64,000 nucleotides of DNA from Serratia sp. UGAL515B_01 (GCF_033095805.1 NZ_CP109901.1:186001-250000); one strand, 5' to 3'; positions 17,815 through 30,607 are shown, counted from the stretch's first letter. Notes: generated by a model from the letters alone, not told the origin. Made by a program: numbers and translations.

Positions 17815-18240
17815 ATGGCAAACCGCGAATTGCTAGAAGAACAACGTGAAGAAACCCGCCTGATCATCGAAGAGTTGCTGGAAGATGGCAGCGACCCGGA
17901 TGCACTCTACACTATCGAACACCATTTCTCTGCTGAAAAGTTTGAGGTTCTGGAGCAAGCTGCGGTTGAAGCCTTTAAGTTGGGCTACGAAGTCACCGAC
18001 GCCGAAGAATTAGAAGTAGAAGATGGTTCCATGGTGATGTGTTGTGATGTGATCAGTGAAGTTGCTCTGAATGCTGAGCTGATCGACAGCCAGGTAGAGC
18101 AACTGGTGGCGTTGGCGGAAAAATGTGGTGTCAACTATGACGGTTGGGGAACTTACTTTGAAGATCCGAACGGTGAAGACGACGAAGATGGTGAAGATGG
18201 TGACTTCATCGATGAAGACGACGACGGCAAACGCCATTAA
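17815..18240 (+). CDS. rraB: Ribonuclease E regulator RraB
   Basis: A 141-aa acidic cytosolic protein that binds the C-terminal scaffold of RNase E and modulates degradosome composition and RNA decay. The sequence is almost that of E. coli RraB ([20 protein letters not shown] at the N terminus, then [14 protein letters not shown]), ending in the usual Asp/Glu-rich tail. An in-frame extension to 17749 exists, but the ATG at 17815 gives the family length and is preceded by GAGG. The position after argF and on the opposite strand is the conserved enteric arrangement. Confidence 0.96.
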   Translation: MANRELLEEQREETRLIIEELLEDGSDPDALYTIEHHFSAEKFEVLEQAAVEAFKLGYEVTDAEELEVEDGSMVMCCDVISEVALNAELIDSQVEQLVALAEKCGVNYDGWGTYFEDPNGEDDEDGEDGDFIDEDDDGKRH

Positions 18241-18250
18241 TTAAACCTGT

Positions 18251-18272
18251 GGGCCGGCGAAATCCGGCCCTT
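18251..18272 (+). terminator. rraB terminator hairpin
   Basis: A perfect 7-bp GC-only stem (GGGCCGG / CCGGCCC) with a 6-nt loop lies 10 bp after the rraB stop. The T tract is short (two T), so termination may be partial. Confidence 0.55.
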
Positions 18273-18435
18273 GGTATCCCCGTCGCCACTCAAGCTGCAT
18301 GGGTGTTATCTGCCGTTTCTCCCCCAGAATACTTGTTTTACCAAGCTCCTGGGGATTAATGAGCCCGATCCTTGGGGCTCACTCTGCGGGCCGCTACGTT
18401 GCCGCCAACATGCAACTTGAAGTAACTTGTGTATA
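18273..18435. repeat. Palindromic intergenic element, copy 2 (expanded)
   Basis: The ends match the other copies (CACTCAAGCTGCATGGGTGTT on one side, ACATGCAACTTGAAGTAACTTGTGTATA on the other), but the interior is longer (about 163 bp) and contains extra partly repeated sequence around GCTCCTGGGG and CTTGGGGCTC. It fills the rraB-miaE gap. Confidence 0.8.
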
Positions 18436-18442
18436 AGATCCG

Positions 18443-19204
18443 ATGAACTACCAATCTCTAATATCCCCGATTGTAAACTTCCTGCATTGCGAAACTCCTG
18501 ATGGTTGGATTGAGGTTGCACGCCGCCCCGAAAACCTGCAACTGTTGCTGACCGACCATCTGGTGTGTGAGCTCAAAGCAGCACAGACCGGCATGTGGCT
18601 AATCCGCCGCTACGTGGCAGATAAAGAGAGTGGTGATGCACTGCTGGCGCAGCTCAAACCGTATGAGGCCTTTGTCCACGAGGCACAGGGCGTACCAGAG
18701 GCTTTATTTCGCCAGAGTGCCTTCACCAAAAAAATCCTGCCAAAAAACGGTTCGGCTTACGGTCAGGACCTGGTGGACAAGATGGTGTTGTTGATAAAAG
18801 AAGAGCTCCATCACTTCTCTCAGGTCTTGCAGATCATGCAAACACGGCAGATCCGGTACGAAAAGATCACCGCCAGCCGTTACGCCAAAGGTATGATCCG
18901 CGAAGTCCGTACTCACGATCCGGTAACTCTGATCGATAAACTGATCTGCGGAGCTTATATCGAGGCTCGTTCCTGCGAACGTTTCGCTAAATTGGCACCG
19001 TATCTGGATGATGAACTCAACCGCTTCTACCTCTCCTTGTTGCGTTCAGAAGCGCGTCATTATGAGGATTATCTGACATTAGCAGAGCAGATTGCCGGTG
19101 GAGATATCAGCGAACGTGTGGCGCACTTTGGCCGCGTTGAGGCCGAATTGATCCAGACTGCTGATTCCGAGTTCCGTTTTCACAGCGGTGTTCCGGTGTT
19201 GTGA
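18443..19204 (+). CDS. miaE: tRNA 2-methylthio-N6-isopentenyladenosine(37) hydroxylase MiaE
   Basis: A 253-aa non-heme diiron monooxygenase that hydroxylates ms2i6A37 to ms2io6A37 in tRNAs reading UNN codons, using O2. The two iron-ligand motifs EELHHF and EARHYEDY, each supplying Glu and His in a ferritin-like four-helix fold, are present, as is CELKAAQ near the N terminus. MiaE is found in Salmonella, Serratia and relatives but is absent from E. coli K-12, a useful taxonomic marker. It lies downstream of rraB on the same strand but is separated by a palindromic repeat. Confidence 0.94.
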   Translation: MNYQSLISPIVNFLHCETPDGWIEVARRPENLQLLLTDHLVCELKAAQTGMWLIRRYVADKESGDALLAQLKPYEAFVHEAQGVPEALFRQSAFTKKILPKNGSAYGQDLVDKMVLLIKEELHHFSQVLQIMQTRQIRYEKITASRYAKGMIREVRTHDPVTLIDKLICGAYIEARSCERFAKLAPYLDDELNRFYLSLLRSEARHYEDYLTLAEQIAGGDISERVAHFGRVEAELIQTADSEFRFHSGVPVL

Positions 19205-19284
19205 GCCAACCTCCCTAATCTGTAGGTTCAGGGAGGTTATTAGGCGGTGCCTTCTAAATATCCAATGTCGAGGAGTCCTAATCG

Positions 19285-20955
19285 TTAGCGACGAATGGGA
19301 TCGCCATTGGCGACATAGTAAGGCACATCAAGACGAGCGAGCGGCTGGCGGCCACGAATGGCGTCTGCGATCTTCTCGGCCATCATAATGGTGGGGGCAT
19401 TCAGATTTCCTGTGGTGATCTGCGGCATAATTGAGGCGTCAACAACGCGTAGCCGCTCAATACCGTGCACTTTGCCATCATTTCCGACTACTGCCATATT
19501 GTGGTACCCCATCGCGTTTGAGCAAGAGGGATGGTAAGCCGTTTCTGCGTGATTACGCACGAAGTCATCCAATTCGGCATCGCTTTGTATATTAATGCCC
19601 GGTGAAATCTCTTTGCCACGGAAGGGATCCAGAGCGCGCTGATGCATGATTTCACGCGTAATGCGGATCGCGGCGCGGAATTCACGCCAATCCTGTTCGT
19701 GCGCCATATAGTTAAACAGAATGCTTGGATGTTCATGAGGATCTTTTGAACGAACCTGAATACGCCCACGGCTTGGCGAACGCATTGAACCGACATGAGC
19801 CTGGAAACTATGGACTTTTATCGGGTTAGAACCGTTATAGTTAACGGCTACCGGCAGGAAATGGTATTGAATATTTGGCCACTCAAACTCTTCATGGCTG
19901 CGAATAAAGCCGCCGGCTTCAAAGTGGTTGCTGGCACCAATACCACTCCCCATGAGTAACCATTCAGCCCCGATCGCTGGCCTATTGTGCAGTTTCATCG
20001 CTGGAGATAAGGAGACCTGCTGTTTACATTCATATTGGAGATACATCTCCAAGTGGTCCTGTAGATTGGCTCCTACGCCAGGCAGATCGAGAACGATCGG
20101 GATATCCAGGCTCTTCAACAGTTCACCTGGGCCAACGCCGGAGCGTTGCAGGATTTGCGGTGAAGCAATCGCACCGGCACAAAGCAGGACTTCGCGGCGG
20201 GCACGGGCTTGCTGTTTTTCTCCTTTTTGCAGCCATGCCACGCCGATGGCGGAGTGGTTGTCAAAAAGAATTCGATCGGTGACGGCATGCACTTCGATAG
20301 TCAGGTTCTTGCGTGAACGAGCCTGATCGAGATAACCGCGTGCGGTACTGGAGCGACGACCACGCGGCGTTACTGTTCTGTCCATTGGGCCAAAACCTTC
20401 CTGCTGATAGCCGTTAAGATCGTCGGTGCGTGGATAACCTGCCTGCACACCCGCTTCGACCATCGCATGGAATAGCACGTTGTTATCGGGTTTTGGCGTT
20501 GTGACGCTGACGGGGCCGTTATCACCATGATAATCATTGCCGCCAATATCACGGCGTTCTGCGGCTTTAAAATAGGGTAAACAATCCAGATAGCTCCAGT
20601 TTTCCAGACCTTCCTGTTTTGCCCAGTTGTCGTAATCCAGTGCATTACCGCGGATATAACACATACCATTAATGAGCGATGAGCCACCTAAACCCTTGCC
20701 TCGTCCACACTCCATGCGGCGGTTATTCATAAAGGGTTCAGGGTCGGTAAGATAAGCCCAATTATAGCGGCGGCCCTGTAACGGGAAAGCCAATGCTGCT
20801 GGCATCTGGGTGCGGAAATCTTGGCGGTAGTCCGGGCCCCCGGCTTCCAGCAGTAATACGGTGACATCGGCATCTTCGGTCAGGCGCGTTGCCAACACAT
20901 TTCCAGCCGATCCTGCACCGATAATGATGTAGTCATACTCCCTGATATTACTCAT
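19285..20955 (-). CDS. betA: Choline dehydrogenase BetA
   Basis: A 556-aa GMC-family FAD enzyme, membrane-associated, that oxidises choline to betaine aldehyde (and can carry on to betaine), passing electrons to the respiratory chain. The N-terminal dinucleotide motif [15 protein letters not shown], the GMC signature [16 protein letters not shown] and the C-terminal substrate region HPSCSNAMG with its catalytic His are visible. It is the last gene of betI-betB-betA, starting 20 bp after betB. It is expected to act in osmoprotection through glycine betaine accumulation. Confidence 0.95.
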   Translation of the reverse strand: MSNIREYDYIIIGAGSAGNVLATRLTEDADVTVLLLEAGGPDYRQDFRTQMPAALAFPLQGRRYNWAYLTDPEPFMNNRRMECGRGKGLGGSSLINGMCYIRGNALDYDNWAKQEGLENWSYLDCLPYFKAAERRDIGGNDYHGDNGPVSVTTPKPDNNVLFHAMVEAGVQAGYPRTDDLNGYQQEGFGPMDRTVTPRGRRSSTARGYLDQARSRKNLTIEVHAVTDRILFDNHSAIGVAWLQKGEKQQARARREVLLCAGAIASPQILQRSGVGPGELLKSLDIPIVLDLPGVGANLQDHLEMYLQYECKQQVSLSPAMKLHNRPAIGAEWLLMGSGIGASNHFEAGGFIRSHEEFEWPNIQYHFLPVAVNYNGSNPIKVHSFQAHVGSMRSPSRGRIQVRSKDPHEHPSILFNYMAHEQDWREFRAAIRITREIMHQRALDPFRGKEISPGINIQSDAELDDFVRNHAETAYHPSCSNAMGYHNMAVVGNDGKVHGIERLRVVDASIMPQITTGNLNAPTIMMAEKIADAIRGRQPLARLDVPYYVANGDPIRR

Positions 20956-20975
20956 AAGTACTCCTGTAGACGGTG

Positions 20976-22448
20976 TTAAAAGATCGAGTTAAAAGTGCCT
21001 AGTTCAACCTGAACTGACTTGATACGCGTGTAATGAGCCAGTGAGCTGATGCCATTTTCACGCCCGACGCCTGATTGTTTATAACCCCCAACGGGCATTT
21101 GTGCGGGTGACTCGCCCCAAGTATTGATCCAGCAAATACCGGCTTCTAACTGATGAATAGTGCGGTGTGCTTTCGCCAGATCGCGCGTTACTACCCCAGC
21201 AGCCAAACCAAATTGGGTGTTATTGGCGCGAGCAATAGCCTCTTGCTCATCGTCGTAGGTCAGAATGCTCATTACTGGACCAAAGATTTCTTCTTTGACA
21301 ATGGTGTGATGATCTTCACAGTCTGTAAAAATGGTCGGTTGCACATATGCCCCTTGTGCGAAAGCCCCTGAGGTTTCACGAGCGCCACCGCAAAGCAGGC
21401 GTGCGCCTTCAGCTTTGCCACTTTCGATGTGGCTTAACACGTTTTCCATATGTTGGAAGCTGACCTGTGGGCCAAAGTTGGTGTGAGGATCCATTGGATC
21501 GCCAAGGCGGATACGCTTAACGCGCGTGACTAACGCCTGTTCCAACGCCGCCTTTTGTGAGCGATGAACAAACACGCGGGTTCCGTTGGTACAAACCTGG
21601 CCTGCGCTGTAGAAGTTGGCCATCATGGCGATATCTGCTGCCAGTTCTATATCGGCATCGGCAAGGATCAAGAGTGGTGATTTACCCCCTAGCTCCATGG
21701 TGACCTCTTTGAGTGAAGAAGCGGCGGCGCTAGCCATCACTTTCTTGCCGGTTTCAATGCCACCAGTGAAGGATATTTTTTCAATGCGTGGATGTTCGGC
21801 TAACAGTTGACCGACGTAACGCCCCGCACCTTGCAGGACATTGAATACGCCATTTGGCAGCCCGGCTTCAGTATAAATTTCAGCCAGTTTCAATACGCTT
21901 AACGGGGTGACTTCGCTGGGTTTAAAGATCATCGCATTGCCTGCCGCTAGAGCGGGAGCCGATTTCCACAGTGCGATTTGAATAGGGTAATTCCATGCAC
22001 CAATTCCGGCTGTTACGCCCAGTGGTTCACGGCGTGTATAGAAGAAGCTGGTGTCGCGTAGAGGATATTGCCCACCTTCGAGGGCATCAGCCAGGCCGGC
22101 ATAATATTCCAGCACGTCTGCACCCGTAACGACATCTACTACGGAGGTTTCAGAATAAGCCTTACCGGTGTCTAAGGTTTCAAGTAACGCTAACTCATCG
22201 TTACGTTGTCGAAGTATCTCAACGGCGCGAAGCAAAATGCGTGAACGCTCGGTGCCTGTCATGGCAGCCCAAATTTTTTGCCCTCGCTCAGCACTCACAA
22301 CCGCACGTTCCACGTCGGCTTCGTTAGCCCGCTGTACCTCTGCGAGTATTTCGCCATTCGCCGGGTTGATGGTGTGAAACGTTTCAGAACCGCTGGCATC
22401 GGTTAATTGACCATCAATATAGAGCCGCTGCATGGGAAATCTTGCCAT
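20976..22448 (-). CDS. betB: Betaine aldehyde dehydrogenase BetB
   Basis: A 490-aa NAD(P)+-dependent aldehyde dehydrogenase making glycine betaine. Visible motifs are the ALDH active-site Glu in [10 protein letters not shown], the catalytic-Cys loop [15 protein letters not shown], and [23 protein letters not shown] two codons upstream (22454) sits only 2 nt from the AGGA sequence, whereas the ATG at 22448 has 8-nt spacing and gives exactly the 490 residues of the E. coli enzyme. It is second in the betIBA operon, 36 bp from betI. Confidence 0.95.
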   Translation of the reverse strand: MARFPMQRLYIDGQLTDASGSETFHTINPANGEILAEVQRANEADVERAVVSAERGQKIWAAMTGTERSRILLRAVEILRQRNDELALLETLDTGKAYSETSVVDVVTGADVLEYYAGLADALEGGQYPLRDTSFFYTRREPLGVTAGIGAWNYPIQIALWKSAPALAAGNAMIFKPSEVTPLSVLKLAEIYTEAGLPNGVFNVLQGAGRYVGQLLAEHPRIEKISFTGGIETGKKVMASAAASSLKEVTMELGGKSPLLILADADIELAADIAMMANFYSAGQVCTNGTRVFVHRSQKAALEQALVTRVKRIRLGDPMDPHTNFGPQVSFQHMENVLSHIESGKAEGARLLCGGARETSGAFAQGAYVQPTIFTDCEDHHTIVKEEIFGPVMSILTYDDEQEAIARANNTQFGLAAGVVTRDLAKAHRTIHQLEAGICWINTWGESPAQMPVGGYKQSGVGRENGISSLAHYTRIKSVQVELGTFNSIF

Positions 22449-22484
22449 TGACACATTCCTTCTATGTTATTTTGAGTAAGTTAG

Positions 22485-23072
22485 TTAACTTATTGAAGAT
22501 AAAGTACTTTCAACATAGTCATAAGCAATTTCACTGGCCTTTCTGGCGTTGAAAGTCGTTCTGGTTAGGCTCCCTCGCAGCCATAATCCGTCAATCATGG
22601 CCGCTAGCCCGCGAGCCGCTTTGCGCGCCTTATCCTTTGGCATATTTCTTCTGTATTGATAGCAAATATTTGAAAATAGACGCTGATCGTTGATGCGCTG
22701 CAAGCGGCTCAGTGAAGGCTGATGCATGCTCGCGGCCCAGAAGTCGAGCCAGATGCGCATTGACAAAGAGTTGGTTTGGCTGGGATGAAAGTTACCGTCG
22801 ATGATGGCAAAAAGTTGTGCTTTCACTGAGCTATCTGCATTTTTACGGCATTCAGCAATGGCATTGTGGAGATCGCGCAACACCTTACGCATCGTAGCAT
22901 CAAGAAAAGCCTCTTTATCGCCGAAGTAGTGGCTGACAAGTCCGCTTGACATCCCTGCCAGGTTGGCAACTTGGGAGATTGTCACCCCCGCTAAACCAAC
23001 GTCCCCGATAACTTCACGAGCCGCGTTAATCAGTTGCTCTTTTCTCTGTTCTGGAATGTTTTTGCGGTACAT
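22485..23072 (-). CDS. betI: TetR-family choline-responsive repressor BetI
   Basis: A 195-aa TetR-type regulator. An open frame reaches back to 23171, but the ATG at 23072 follows GGAGG and yields exactly the usual BetI length. The N-terminal helix-turn-helix (GVTISQVANLAGMSSGLVSHYF) is clear. BetI represses bet genes until choline is present. It lies first in the operon and divergent from betT, with a perfect 8+8 bp palindrome in between (23122-23141) that I take to be its operator. Confidence 0.93.
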   Translation of the reverse strand: MYRKNIPEQRKEQLINAAREVIGDVGLAGVTISQVANLAGMSSGLVSHYFGDKEAFLDATMRKVLRDLHNAIAECRKNADSSVKAQLFAIIDGNFHPSQTNSLSMRIWLDFWAASMHQPSLSRLQRINDQRLFSNICYQYRRNMPKDKARKAARGLAAMIDGLWLRGSLTRTTFNARKASEIAYDYVESTLSSIS

Positions 23073-23121
23073 CGGGCCTCCGAAGGTAATGTGGATACAA
23101 CCATAGCTTATGGGAAATTCA

Positions 23122-23141
23122 TTGATTGAATGCTCAATCAA
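23122..23141. promoter_or_regulatory. Putative BetI operator in the betI-betT divergent region
   Basis: A perfect inverted repeat TTGATTGA / TCAATCAA with a 4-bp spacer lies 50 bp upstream of betI and 110 bp upstream of betT. Size and position fit a TetR-family operator controlling both directions. Assignment to BetI is by context. Confidence 0.7.
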
Positions 23142-23251
23142 CATACTATATGCTGCAAAAATGTAAAACAAACGATTTGTTATGTTGAAAAATTGTTTGG
23201 CGTTTGCGAATGGCGTAGTTCAATACAACCTTTGCATCATGGAACATACAA

Positions 23252-24808
23252 ATGACAGCGATCGGTCCAAATGCCGTCGACGAAGAATCGATACGGCTCA
23301 ATGCCCCCGTTTTTTTCACTTCAGCAACGGTTATCCTGCTGCTTGGTCTATTGGTCGTATTCTTTCCCGTCAGTAGTCAGAAGTGGTTAAATGAAGCACA
23401 AATATGGATGTCAGACGTCTTTGGCTGGTATTACATGCTGTTAATGGTGCTTTGCATGGTATTTGTATTCTGGCTGGCGCTTTCGCGTTTCGGGCATATT
23501 AAGTTAGGGAAAGAGGACGACACGCCCGAGTTTAATTATCGATCATGGATCTCAATGTTATTTTCTGCTGGGATTGGCATTGCATTAATTTACTATGGTG
23601 CTTACGAACCCCTCCATCATTTCCTCCAGCCGCCTGAAGGGGCAGGCGGAACACCGCAGGCTGCTCGCCAAGCGATGGTCATCACCTTCCTCCATTGGGG
23701 GCTGCACGGTTGGGCGCTATATGCGCTGATTGCGACCACGTTAGCCTATTTTGCCTATCGCCGTGGATTGCCATTGGCTTTACGGTCAGCCCTGTACCCT
23801 ATGTTTGGCGAACGGATCTACGGCTGGATCGGCCATATGGTTGATAGCTTTGGTATTCTAGTTACCGTTATTTCGATGGTTACCAACCTGGGGATTGCAG
23901 CATTACTGCTAAATTCGGGATTAAATTATCTGTTTAATATTCCACAAGCCCCATATGTGTTGATGATGTTGATTATAGTGATGATGATCGTTGCCACGTT
24001 TGCTGCGGTTACTGGCGTGGAGAAAGGCATCGCAATGCTATCAAATATCAACGTTGGCTTTCTTGGTCTACTGCTACTGTTTGTTTTTCTTAATGGCCCA
24101 ACACTCAATCTTATCAATGGATTATTGCAAAATACCGGTGATTACCTCTCTTCGTTTGTTGGTAAGAGTTTCGATGTTTATCTCTATAACAAAGCGCGCC
24201 AATGGCAAGGGGCATGGACGCTGTTCTATTGGGCATGGTGGGTTGCCTGGGCGCCTTTTGTCGGGATGTTTATCGCAAGAATTTCTAAAGGCCGTACCAT
24301 CCGCGAACTGATCTGTGGCGTAATGTTAATACCTTTGGGGTTTACGCTGGCATGGTTATCGATCTTTGGTAATACCGCTATCAGTTTAGTCTTGGAGCAA
24401 GGCAATACCCTTCTTGGCAAAGTAGCATTAACCGAACCGCCAATGGCGGTGTTTCAATTGCTCGAATCTTTGCCTTATACGCAAATTACCACGGGTTTCA
24501 CGATACTGATTAGTTTCGTGCTATTTCTTACGCCGGTGGATTCAGGAACACTGATGATTGCTAATCTCTCAGGTATAGGGGGAACAAATAGCGCTGATGC
24601 TCCCGTTTGGTTGCGGATTTTTTGGGCGTCTGTTACTACCCTGGTGTGCGCGGGTTTGCTGTATGCGGGAAGCTTTGGGGCAATGCAAACGGCGGTGGTA
24701 TTGTGTGGGTTACCTTTCTCGATTGTGATCATGTTTTATATGGTTAACTTGTACAAAGAGCTCCATCACGCTGAAAGCAAAATTATCCTACCCGTGCAGA
24801 AGATTTGA
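23252..24808 (+). CDS. betT: BCCT-family choline/betaine transporter BetT, short form
   Basis: A 518-aa inner-membrane transporter of the betaine-choline-carnitine family with about 12 membrane segments. The family Trp-rich segment in TM8 (FYWAWWVAWAPFVGMFIARI) and the TM3 unwound motif AGIGIALIYYGAYEP are evident. Its divergent location from betIBA predicts choline uptake driven by ion gradients. E. coli BetT is about 677 residues, with a long cytoplasmic C-terminal tail that governs osmotic activation. Here the protein stops soon after the last helix (ending LPVQKI), so osmotic gating may be reduced or absent. Glycine betaine or carnitine remain possible substrates. Confidence 0.87.
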   Translation: MTAIGPNAVDEESIRLNAPVFFTSATVILLLGLLVVFFPVSSQKWLNEAQIWMSDVFGWYYMLLMVLCMVFVFWLALSRFGHIKLGKEDDTPEFNYRSWISMLFSAGIGIALIYYGAYEPLHHFLQPPEGAGGTPQAARQAMVITFLHWGLHGWALYALIATTLAYFAYRRGLPLALRSALYPMFGERIYGWIGHMVDSFGILVTVISMVTNLGIAALLLNSGLNYLFNIPQAPYVLMMLIIVMMIVATFAAVTGVEKGIAMLSNINVGFLGLLLLFVFLNGPTLNLINGLLQNTGDYLSSFVGKSFDVYLYNKARQWQGAWTLFYWAWWVAWAPFVGMFIARISKGRTIRELICGVMLIPLGFTLAWLSIFGNTAISLVLEQGNTLLGKVALTEPPMAVFQLLESLPYTQITTGFTILISFVLFLTPVDSGTLMIANLSGIGGTNSADAPVWLRIFWASVTTLVCAGLLYAGSFGAMQTAVVLCGLPFSIVIMFYMVNLYKELHHAESKIILPVQKI

Positions 24809-24861
24809 AATCATTTTGCTGGTTGCCCACGTTGGCAGCCAGCAAAATGAAGAGAGGCGGC

Positions 24862-25380
24862 CTATAGCATTTTAAGCATTGTGACTTCGCAGTCGCCGTG
24901 GCCAGTATCGCCCATAGCGTGATCGATATGTTCGAAACCGAGATGTTCATACAGACCGATAGCCTGTTGCAGAGAGGCGGTAGTTTCTAGATAACAGCGG
25001 CGGAATCCTTGCTGACGAGCAAAATCCAGCGCCTGGAGCGCCAGACGTTTTGCCAGACCTTGGCCGCGTAATACCGGCAAGAAATACATTTTTTGTAGTT
25101 CGCATACGTCGGCTTCACCACCCTGCAATGGTGCGACACCGCCACCGCCAGCGATTTGGTCGTTTAACTCTACCACCCAATAAGCGCTGTGTGGCTTGCT
25201 ATAAAGTTGAAAGAGTGTGTCCAGATTGGGATCGGAAACGGTATAGCCTTTATCTGCCGTTAGCCCATGTTCCGTAGATACGGTGCGAATGACGTGAGCT
25301 ATAGCGACATTATCTTTAGCCGTTATCGGACGCACCACAAGACGCACGGGGGTTGATGTAGTCATGTTTACACTCGCCAT
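24862..25380 (-). CDS. yjgM: GNAT-family N-acetyltransferase YjgM
   Basis: A 172-aa cytosolic acetyltransferase. The acetyl-CoA binding motif [19 protein letters not shown] and the C-terminal [12 protein letters not shown] are typical, and the sequence closely matches E. coli YjgM (for example [17 protein letters not shown]). The small-molecule substrate is not known from sequence. A second in-frame ATG at 25365 would remove five residues; neither start has a strong ribosome binding site. The location next to valS is conserved in enterics. Confidence 0.88.
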   Translation of the reverse strand: MASVNMTTSTPVRLVVRPITAKDNVAIAHVIRTVSTEHGLTADKGYTVSDPNLDTLFQLYSKPHSAYWVVELNDQIAGGGGVAPLQGGEADVCELQKMYFLPVLRGQGLAKRLALQALDFARQQGFRRCYLETTASLQQAIGLYEHLGFEHIDHAMGDTGHGDCEVTMLKML

Positions 25381-25484
25381 TGAATAAACTTTGAAGGGTA
25401 TCAGGATTTCGTCGTTATGACGGAACTTACCACGTTGATCCTGTTTTGTAATATCACCGAAAGCTGTTCCTTGGCAATACCCAT

Positions 25485-25517
25485 AAAAAAACAGCGGGTA
25501 AATGACCCGCTGTTTTT
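25485..25517. terminator. valS terminator (potentially bidirectional)
   Basis: A stem of 14 bp including flanking A/T (AAAAACAGCGGGT / ACCCGCTGTTTTT) with a 5-nt loop, with T runs on both strands, lies 20 bp past the valS stop. It separates valS from yjgM. Confidence 0.9.
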
Positions 25518-25537
25518 AATCATACTGGCAGGCGTTG

Positions 25538-28414
25538 TTACAGTGCGGCGATGGTTGCCTGCTGCTCCTGTAACTTCACTTTGCCTTCCTGGCAGGCTGC
25601 CAAACGCTCGCGTTCTTTGGCTACTACCGCTTCCGGCGCACGTGCGACAAAACCTTCGTTTGCCAGCTTGCCTTCGATAGACGCGATTTCGGCATCCAAT
25701 TTGCCCATCTCTTTCGTCAGGCGTGCAATTTCTGCATCCTTGTCGATAAAACCAGCCATTGGGATCAGCAGCTCAGCCCCTTCCACCAGTTTGGTCACCG
25801 AAACCGGGCCTTTATCGCCTGCAGGCAGCAGGGTGATTGAGGTCAGGCGGGCCAGCTTCTCTATGAAGCTTTGGTTCTCCTGTACGCGGCGCTGAGCATC
25901 GCTACTGGCATTGCGCAGCAGCACTTCCAGCTGTTTGCTTGGTGCGATATTCATCTCTGCGCGGATGTTACGCACGGCCGTGATCGCCTGCTTGATCCAC
26001 TCCAGATCGTTTAACGCCTGTTGGTCCTCCAACGCTGCGTCATAGGCTGGGAATGGCTGCAGCATAATGGTGTCTGCGGTTTCGCCAGTCAGGGTTTTAA
26101 CGCGCTGCCAGATGGTTTCAGTGATAAATGGAATGATTGGGTGCGCCAGGCGCAGCAGGGCTTCCAGCACGGTGATCAGCGTATTTCGTGTGGCGCGCTG
26201 TTCCGCTTCGCTGCCGTTACTGACTATTGGCTTGGTCAGCTCCAGATACCAGTCGCAGAACTGGTTCCAGGTGAACTCGTACAGAATGCCCGCCGCGATA
26301 TCGAAGCGGTAGCTGTCCAATGCATCGCGGTAGGCTTTCACCGTGCGGTTGAATTCGGCCAGGATCCAGCGGTCAGCCAGCGAAAGCTGCATCTCGCCAC
26401 CGTTGAAGCCACAGTCGTGCTCTTCGGTATTCATCAGCACAAAGCGGCTGGCGTTCCACAACTTGTTACAGAAGTTACGGTAACCTTCCAGGCGCTTCAT
26501 GTCCCAGTTGATGTCGCGACCGGTTGAGGCCAGCGCCGCCAGTGTGAAACGCAGAGCGTCGGTACCGTGCGGTTCGATGCCGTTCGGGAACTGCTTCTCG
26601 GTACGTTTGCGGATCTTTTCTGCCAACTGTGGCTGCATCATGTTACCGGTGCGTTTCTCCAGCAGATCTTCCAGCGAAATACCGTCCACCATATCCAACG
26701 GATCGATGACGTTACCTTTCGACTTGGACATCTTCTGCCCTTCATCGTCGCGGATCAGGCCGGTCATATAGACCGTTTTGAATGGTACCTGCGGTTTGCC
26801 GTTCTCATCTTTGATGAAGTGCATGGTCAGCATGATCATGCGGGCAATCCAGAAGAAGATAATGTCAAAGCCGCTGACCAGCACGCTGGTTGGGTGGAAG
26901 GTTTTCAACGCTTCGGTCTGTTCTGGCCAGCCTAAAGTTGAGAAAGTCCACAGACCGGAGGAGAACCAGGTATCCAGAACGTCTTCATCCTGATTCAGCA
27001 CAACGTCGGTACCTAGGCTGTTCTCACGGCGCACTTCTTCCTCGGTACGGCCTACATACACTTTGCCTTCGGCGTCGTACCAGGCTGGAATGCGGTGGCC
27101 CCACCACAGCTGGCGGGAGATGCACCAGTCCTGAATATCGCGCATCCAGCTGAAATACATATTTTCGTACTGCTTGGGTACAAACTGGATCTCACCCTGT
27201 TCAACCGCTTCTACTGCCACTTTGGCCAGCGGTGCGGTGCGCACATACCATTGGTCGGTCAGCATTGGCTCGATGACAACGCCGCCACGGTCACCGTAAG
27301 GCACGGTCAGATCGTGAGGTTTGATTTCATCCAGTAGACCCAGTTCGTCAAAGGCGGCTACCACGGCTTTACGCGCGGCAAAACGCTCCAGGCCACGGAA
27401 CTGGCTTGGTAGCTCACCGCTATAAGCCTGGCTGGCCTCACCCAATGTATCGAATACCTCGGCTTCTTGGCGGATATCACCGTCAAAGGTGAGGATGTTG
27501 ATCATCGGCAAACCGTGACGTTTACCGACTTCATAGTCGTTGAAGTCGTGCGCCGGGGTGATTTTCACACAGCCGGTGCCTTTCTCCATGTCGGCGTGCT
27601 CGTCACCCACGATGCGGATGCGGCGGCCGACCAATGGCAGGATGATCTCTTTGCCAATCAGATCCTTATAGCGCGGATCTTCCGGGTTCACGGCCACACC
27701 GGTATCACCCAGCACGGTTTCAGGACGGGTTGTAGCCACTACCAGATAATCTTTACCTTCCGCAGTTTTCGCACCATCGGCCAGCGGATAACGCAAATGC
27801 CACATGGAGCCTTTGGACTCGCGGTTTTCCACTTCCAGATCGGAGATGGCGGTGCGCAGTTTCGGGTCCCAATTTACCAGGCGTTTGCCACGGTAGATCA
27901 GATCTTCTTTGTACAGGCGCACAAAGACTTCTTTTACGGCGTTGGACAGGCCATCATCCATGGTGAAGCGCTCGCGCTCCCAATCTACCGAGTTACCCAG
28001 GCGGCGCATCTGGCGGGTGATGGTGCCACCGGATTCAGCCTTCCACTGCCAGATTTTGTCGATAAACGCATCGCGGCCATAATCATGGCGGGTTTTACCC
28101 TCTTCGGCGGCGATCTTACGTTCTACCACCATTTGGGTAGCGATACCGGCATGGTCGGTACCAGCCTGCCACAAGGTATTTTTACCTTGCATGCGTTGGT
28201 AGCGGGTCATGGTGTCCATAATGGTCTGCTGGAACGCGTGGCCCATATGCAAGCTGCCGGTGACGTTCGGCGGCGGGATCATGATGCAGAAACTTTCCTG
28301 GCTGGCATCGCCGTTGGGTTTGAAGTACCCCTGGTTTTCCCAATAATCGTAAAGCTTCTGTTCGATCTGCGTTGGGTCGTAGGCGGTATCAAGATGACTG
28401 TTTGTCTTTTCCAT
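25538..28414 (-). CDS. valS: Valyl-tRNA synthetase
   Basis: A 958-aa class I aminoacyl-tRNA synthetase charging tRNA-Val, with editing against threonine. The HIGH-type motif [18 protein letters not shown] is near residue 45 and the KMSKS motif ([14 protein letters not shown]) is near residue 555, with the editing domain between them. The C-terminal coiled-coil arm characteristic of ValRS ([20 protein letters not shown]) is present. Length matches E. coli (951). It follows holC by 14 bp and is co-transcribed with it. Confidence 0.97.
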   Translation of the reverse strand: MEKTNSHLDTAYDPTQIEQKLYDYWENQGYFKPNGDASQESFCIMIPPPNVTGSLHMGHAFQQTIMDTMTRYQRMQGKNTLWQAGTDHAGIATQMVVERKIAAEEGKTRHDYGRDAFIDKIWQWKAESGGTITRQMRRLGNSVDWERERFTMDDGLSNAVKEVFVRLYKEDLIYRGKRLVNWDPKLRTAISDLEVENRESKGSMWHLRYPLADGAKTAEGKDYLVVATTRPETVLGDTGVAVNPEDPRYKDLIGKEIILPLVGRRIRIVGDEHADMEKGTGCVKITPAHDFNDYEVGKRHGLPMINILTFDGDIRQEAEVFDTLGEASQAYSGELPSQFRGLERFAARKAVVAAFDELGLLDEIKPHDLTVPYGDRGGVVIEPMLTDQWYVRTAPLAKVAVEAVEQGEIQFVPKQYENMYFSWMRDIQDWCISRQLWWGHRIPAWYDAEGKVYVGRTEEEVRRENSLGTDVVLNQDEDVLDTWFSSGLWTFSTLGWPEQTEALKTFHPTSVLVSGFDIIFFWIARMIMLTMHFIKDENGKPQVPFKTVYMTGLIRDDEGQKMSKSKGNVIDPLDMVDGISLEDLLEKRTGNMMQPQLAEKIRKRTEKQFPNGIEPHGTDALRFTLAALASTGRDINWDMKRLEGYRNFCNKLWNASRFVLMNTEEHDCGFNGGEMQLSLADRWILAEFNRTVKAYRDALDSYRFDIAAGILYEFTWNQFCDWYLELTKPIVSNGSEAEQRATRNTLITVLEALLRLAHPIIPFITETIWQRVKTLTGETADTIMLQPFPAYDAALEDQQALNDLEWIKQAITAVRNIRAEMNIAPSKQLEVLLRNASSDAQRRVQENQSFIEKLARLTSITLLPAGDKGPVSVTKLVEGAELLIPMAGFIDKDAEIARLTKEMGKLDAEIASIEGKLANEGFVARAPEAVVAKERERLAACQEGKVKLQEQQATIAAL

Positions 28415-28428
28415 TTTTATATCGTTGT

Positions 28429-28878
28429 TCAGTGAGTTGGCGGCGTGGCCGTGGTCAAATGGAAGCCGACGCTGCGATAGGCTTTGTAACGTTCGCGCGC
28501 CAACTGTTTCAGGGTGTCTTCGTAAGGAACGAAGTCTACCACTTCATGGAAAGCAGTAGCAAAATCTGCAAAATGTGGCTGCAGGGCGATCAGCAGATCG
28601 CGCGGGGCATTGCCACGTTTGCTGGGCCAGCATAGTTCAACCGGCGAACCAAAGTTTGGCCCTTCGCCTGCCAGATTATGTGGCACAAATTGATGTGGTT
28701 CACGTTGCCATAGTGCTTCATCCAGCCGCTGGGCCTGCTCCTGGCTTTCACAGGCGATGAGTACCCGCTTGCCGCTTCGCCACTTTTCTGCGGCAATGGC
28801 GCACGCTATAGCTTCATGTGCACTGAGTGCACCAGCGGGATCAGCGTGTTCAAGGAGGTAGAACGTTGCCTGTTTCAT
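28429..28878 (-). CDS. holC: DNA polymerase III chi subunit HolC
   Basis: A 149-aa clamp-loader accessory subunit that bridges psi (HolD) and single-strand binding protein at the replication fork. The N terminus [11 protein letters not shown] and the central [20 protein letters not shown] are typical of chi. It is placed between pepA and valS as in E. coli, and its stop is 14 bp before valS. Confidence 0.95.
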   Translation of the reverse strand: MKQATFYLLEHADPAGALSAHEAIACAIAAEKWRSGKRVLIACESQEQAQRLDEALWQREPHQFVPHNLAGEGPNFGSPVELCWPSKRGNAPRDLLIALQPHFADFATAFHEVVDFVPYEDTLKQLARERYKAYRSVGFHLTTATPPTH

Positions 28879-28879
28879 T

Positions 28880-29007
28880 TATACCTTTCATCTTTCAAGC
28901 CGCAGCTGTGTTGGCTGCCCTCCCTCACCCCAGTCACTTATTCTTCTGAGCTGCTGGGGAGCCCTTCGGTTGCCGCCTTGCCGCAACTCGAAAGCTATTG
29001 GGTATAT
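28880..29007. repeat. Palindromic intergenic element, copy 3
   Basis: A 128-bp element between pepA and holC with ends TATACCTTTCATCTTTCAAG and CAACTCGAAAGCTATTGGGTATA. The interior retains the CACCCCAGTCACTTATTCTTC segment shared with copy 4. Confidence 0.85.
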
Positions 29008-29027
29008 CGGGTGCCTGTAAAAAATGT

Positions 29028-29051
29028 AAGGGCACAGCGTGCTGTGCCCTT
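29028..29051 (-). terminator. pepA terminator
   Basis: A perfect 11-bp inverted repeat (AAGGGCACAGC / GCTGTGCCCTT) with a 2-nt gap, 29 bp beyond the pepA stop, followed on the minus strand by TACATTTTTT. Confidence 0.9.
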
Positions 29052-29080
29052 GATGATTATACCTGAATTGTGACGAGTAT

Positions 29081-30607
<1,527 letters not shown>

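Noticed and set aside
27467..28435. Long antisense open frame (322 codons) across valS
   Set aside because: It lies entirely opposite a strongly conserved essential gene whose codon structure explains it.
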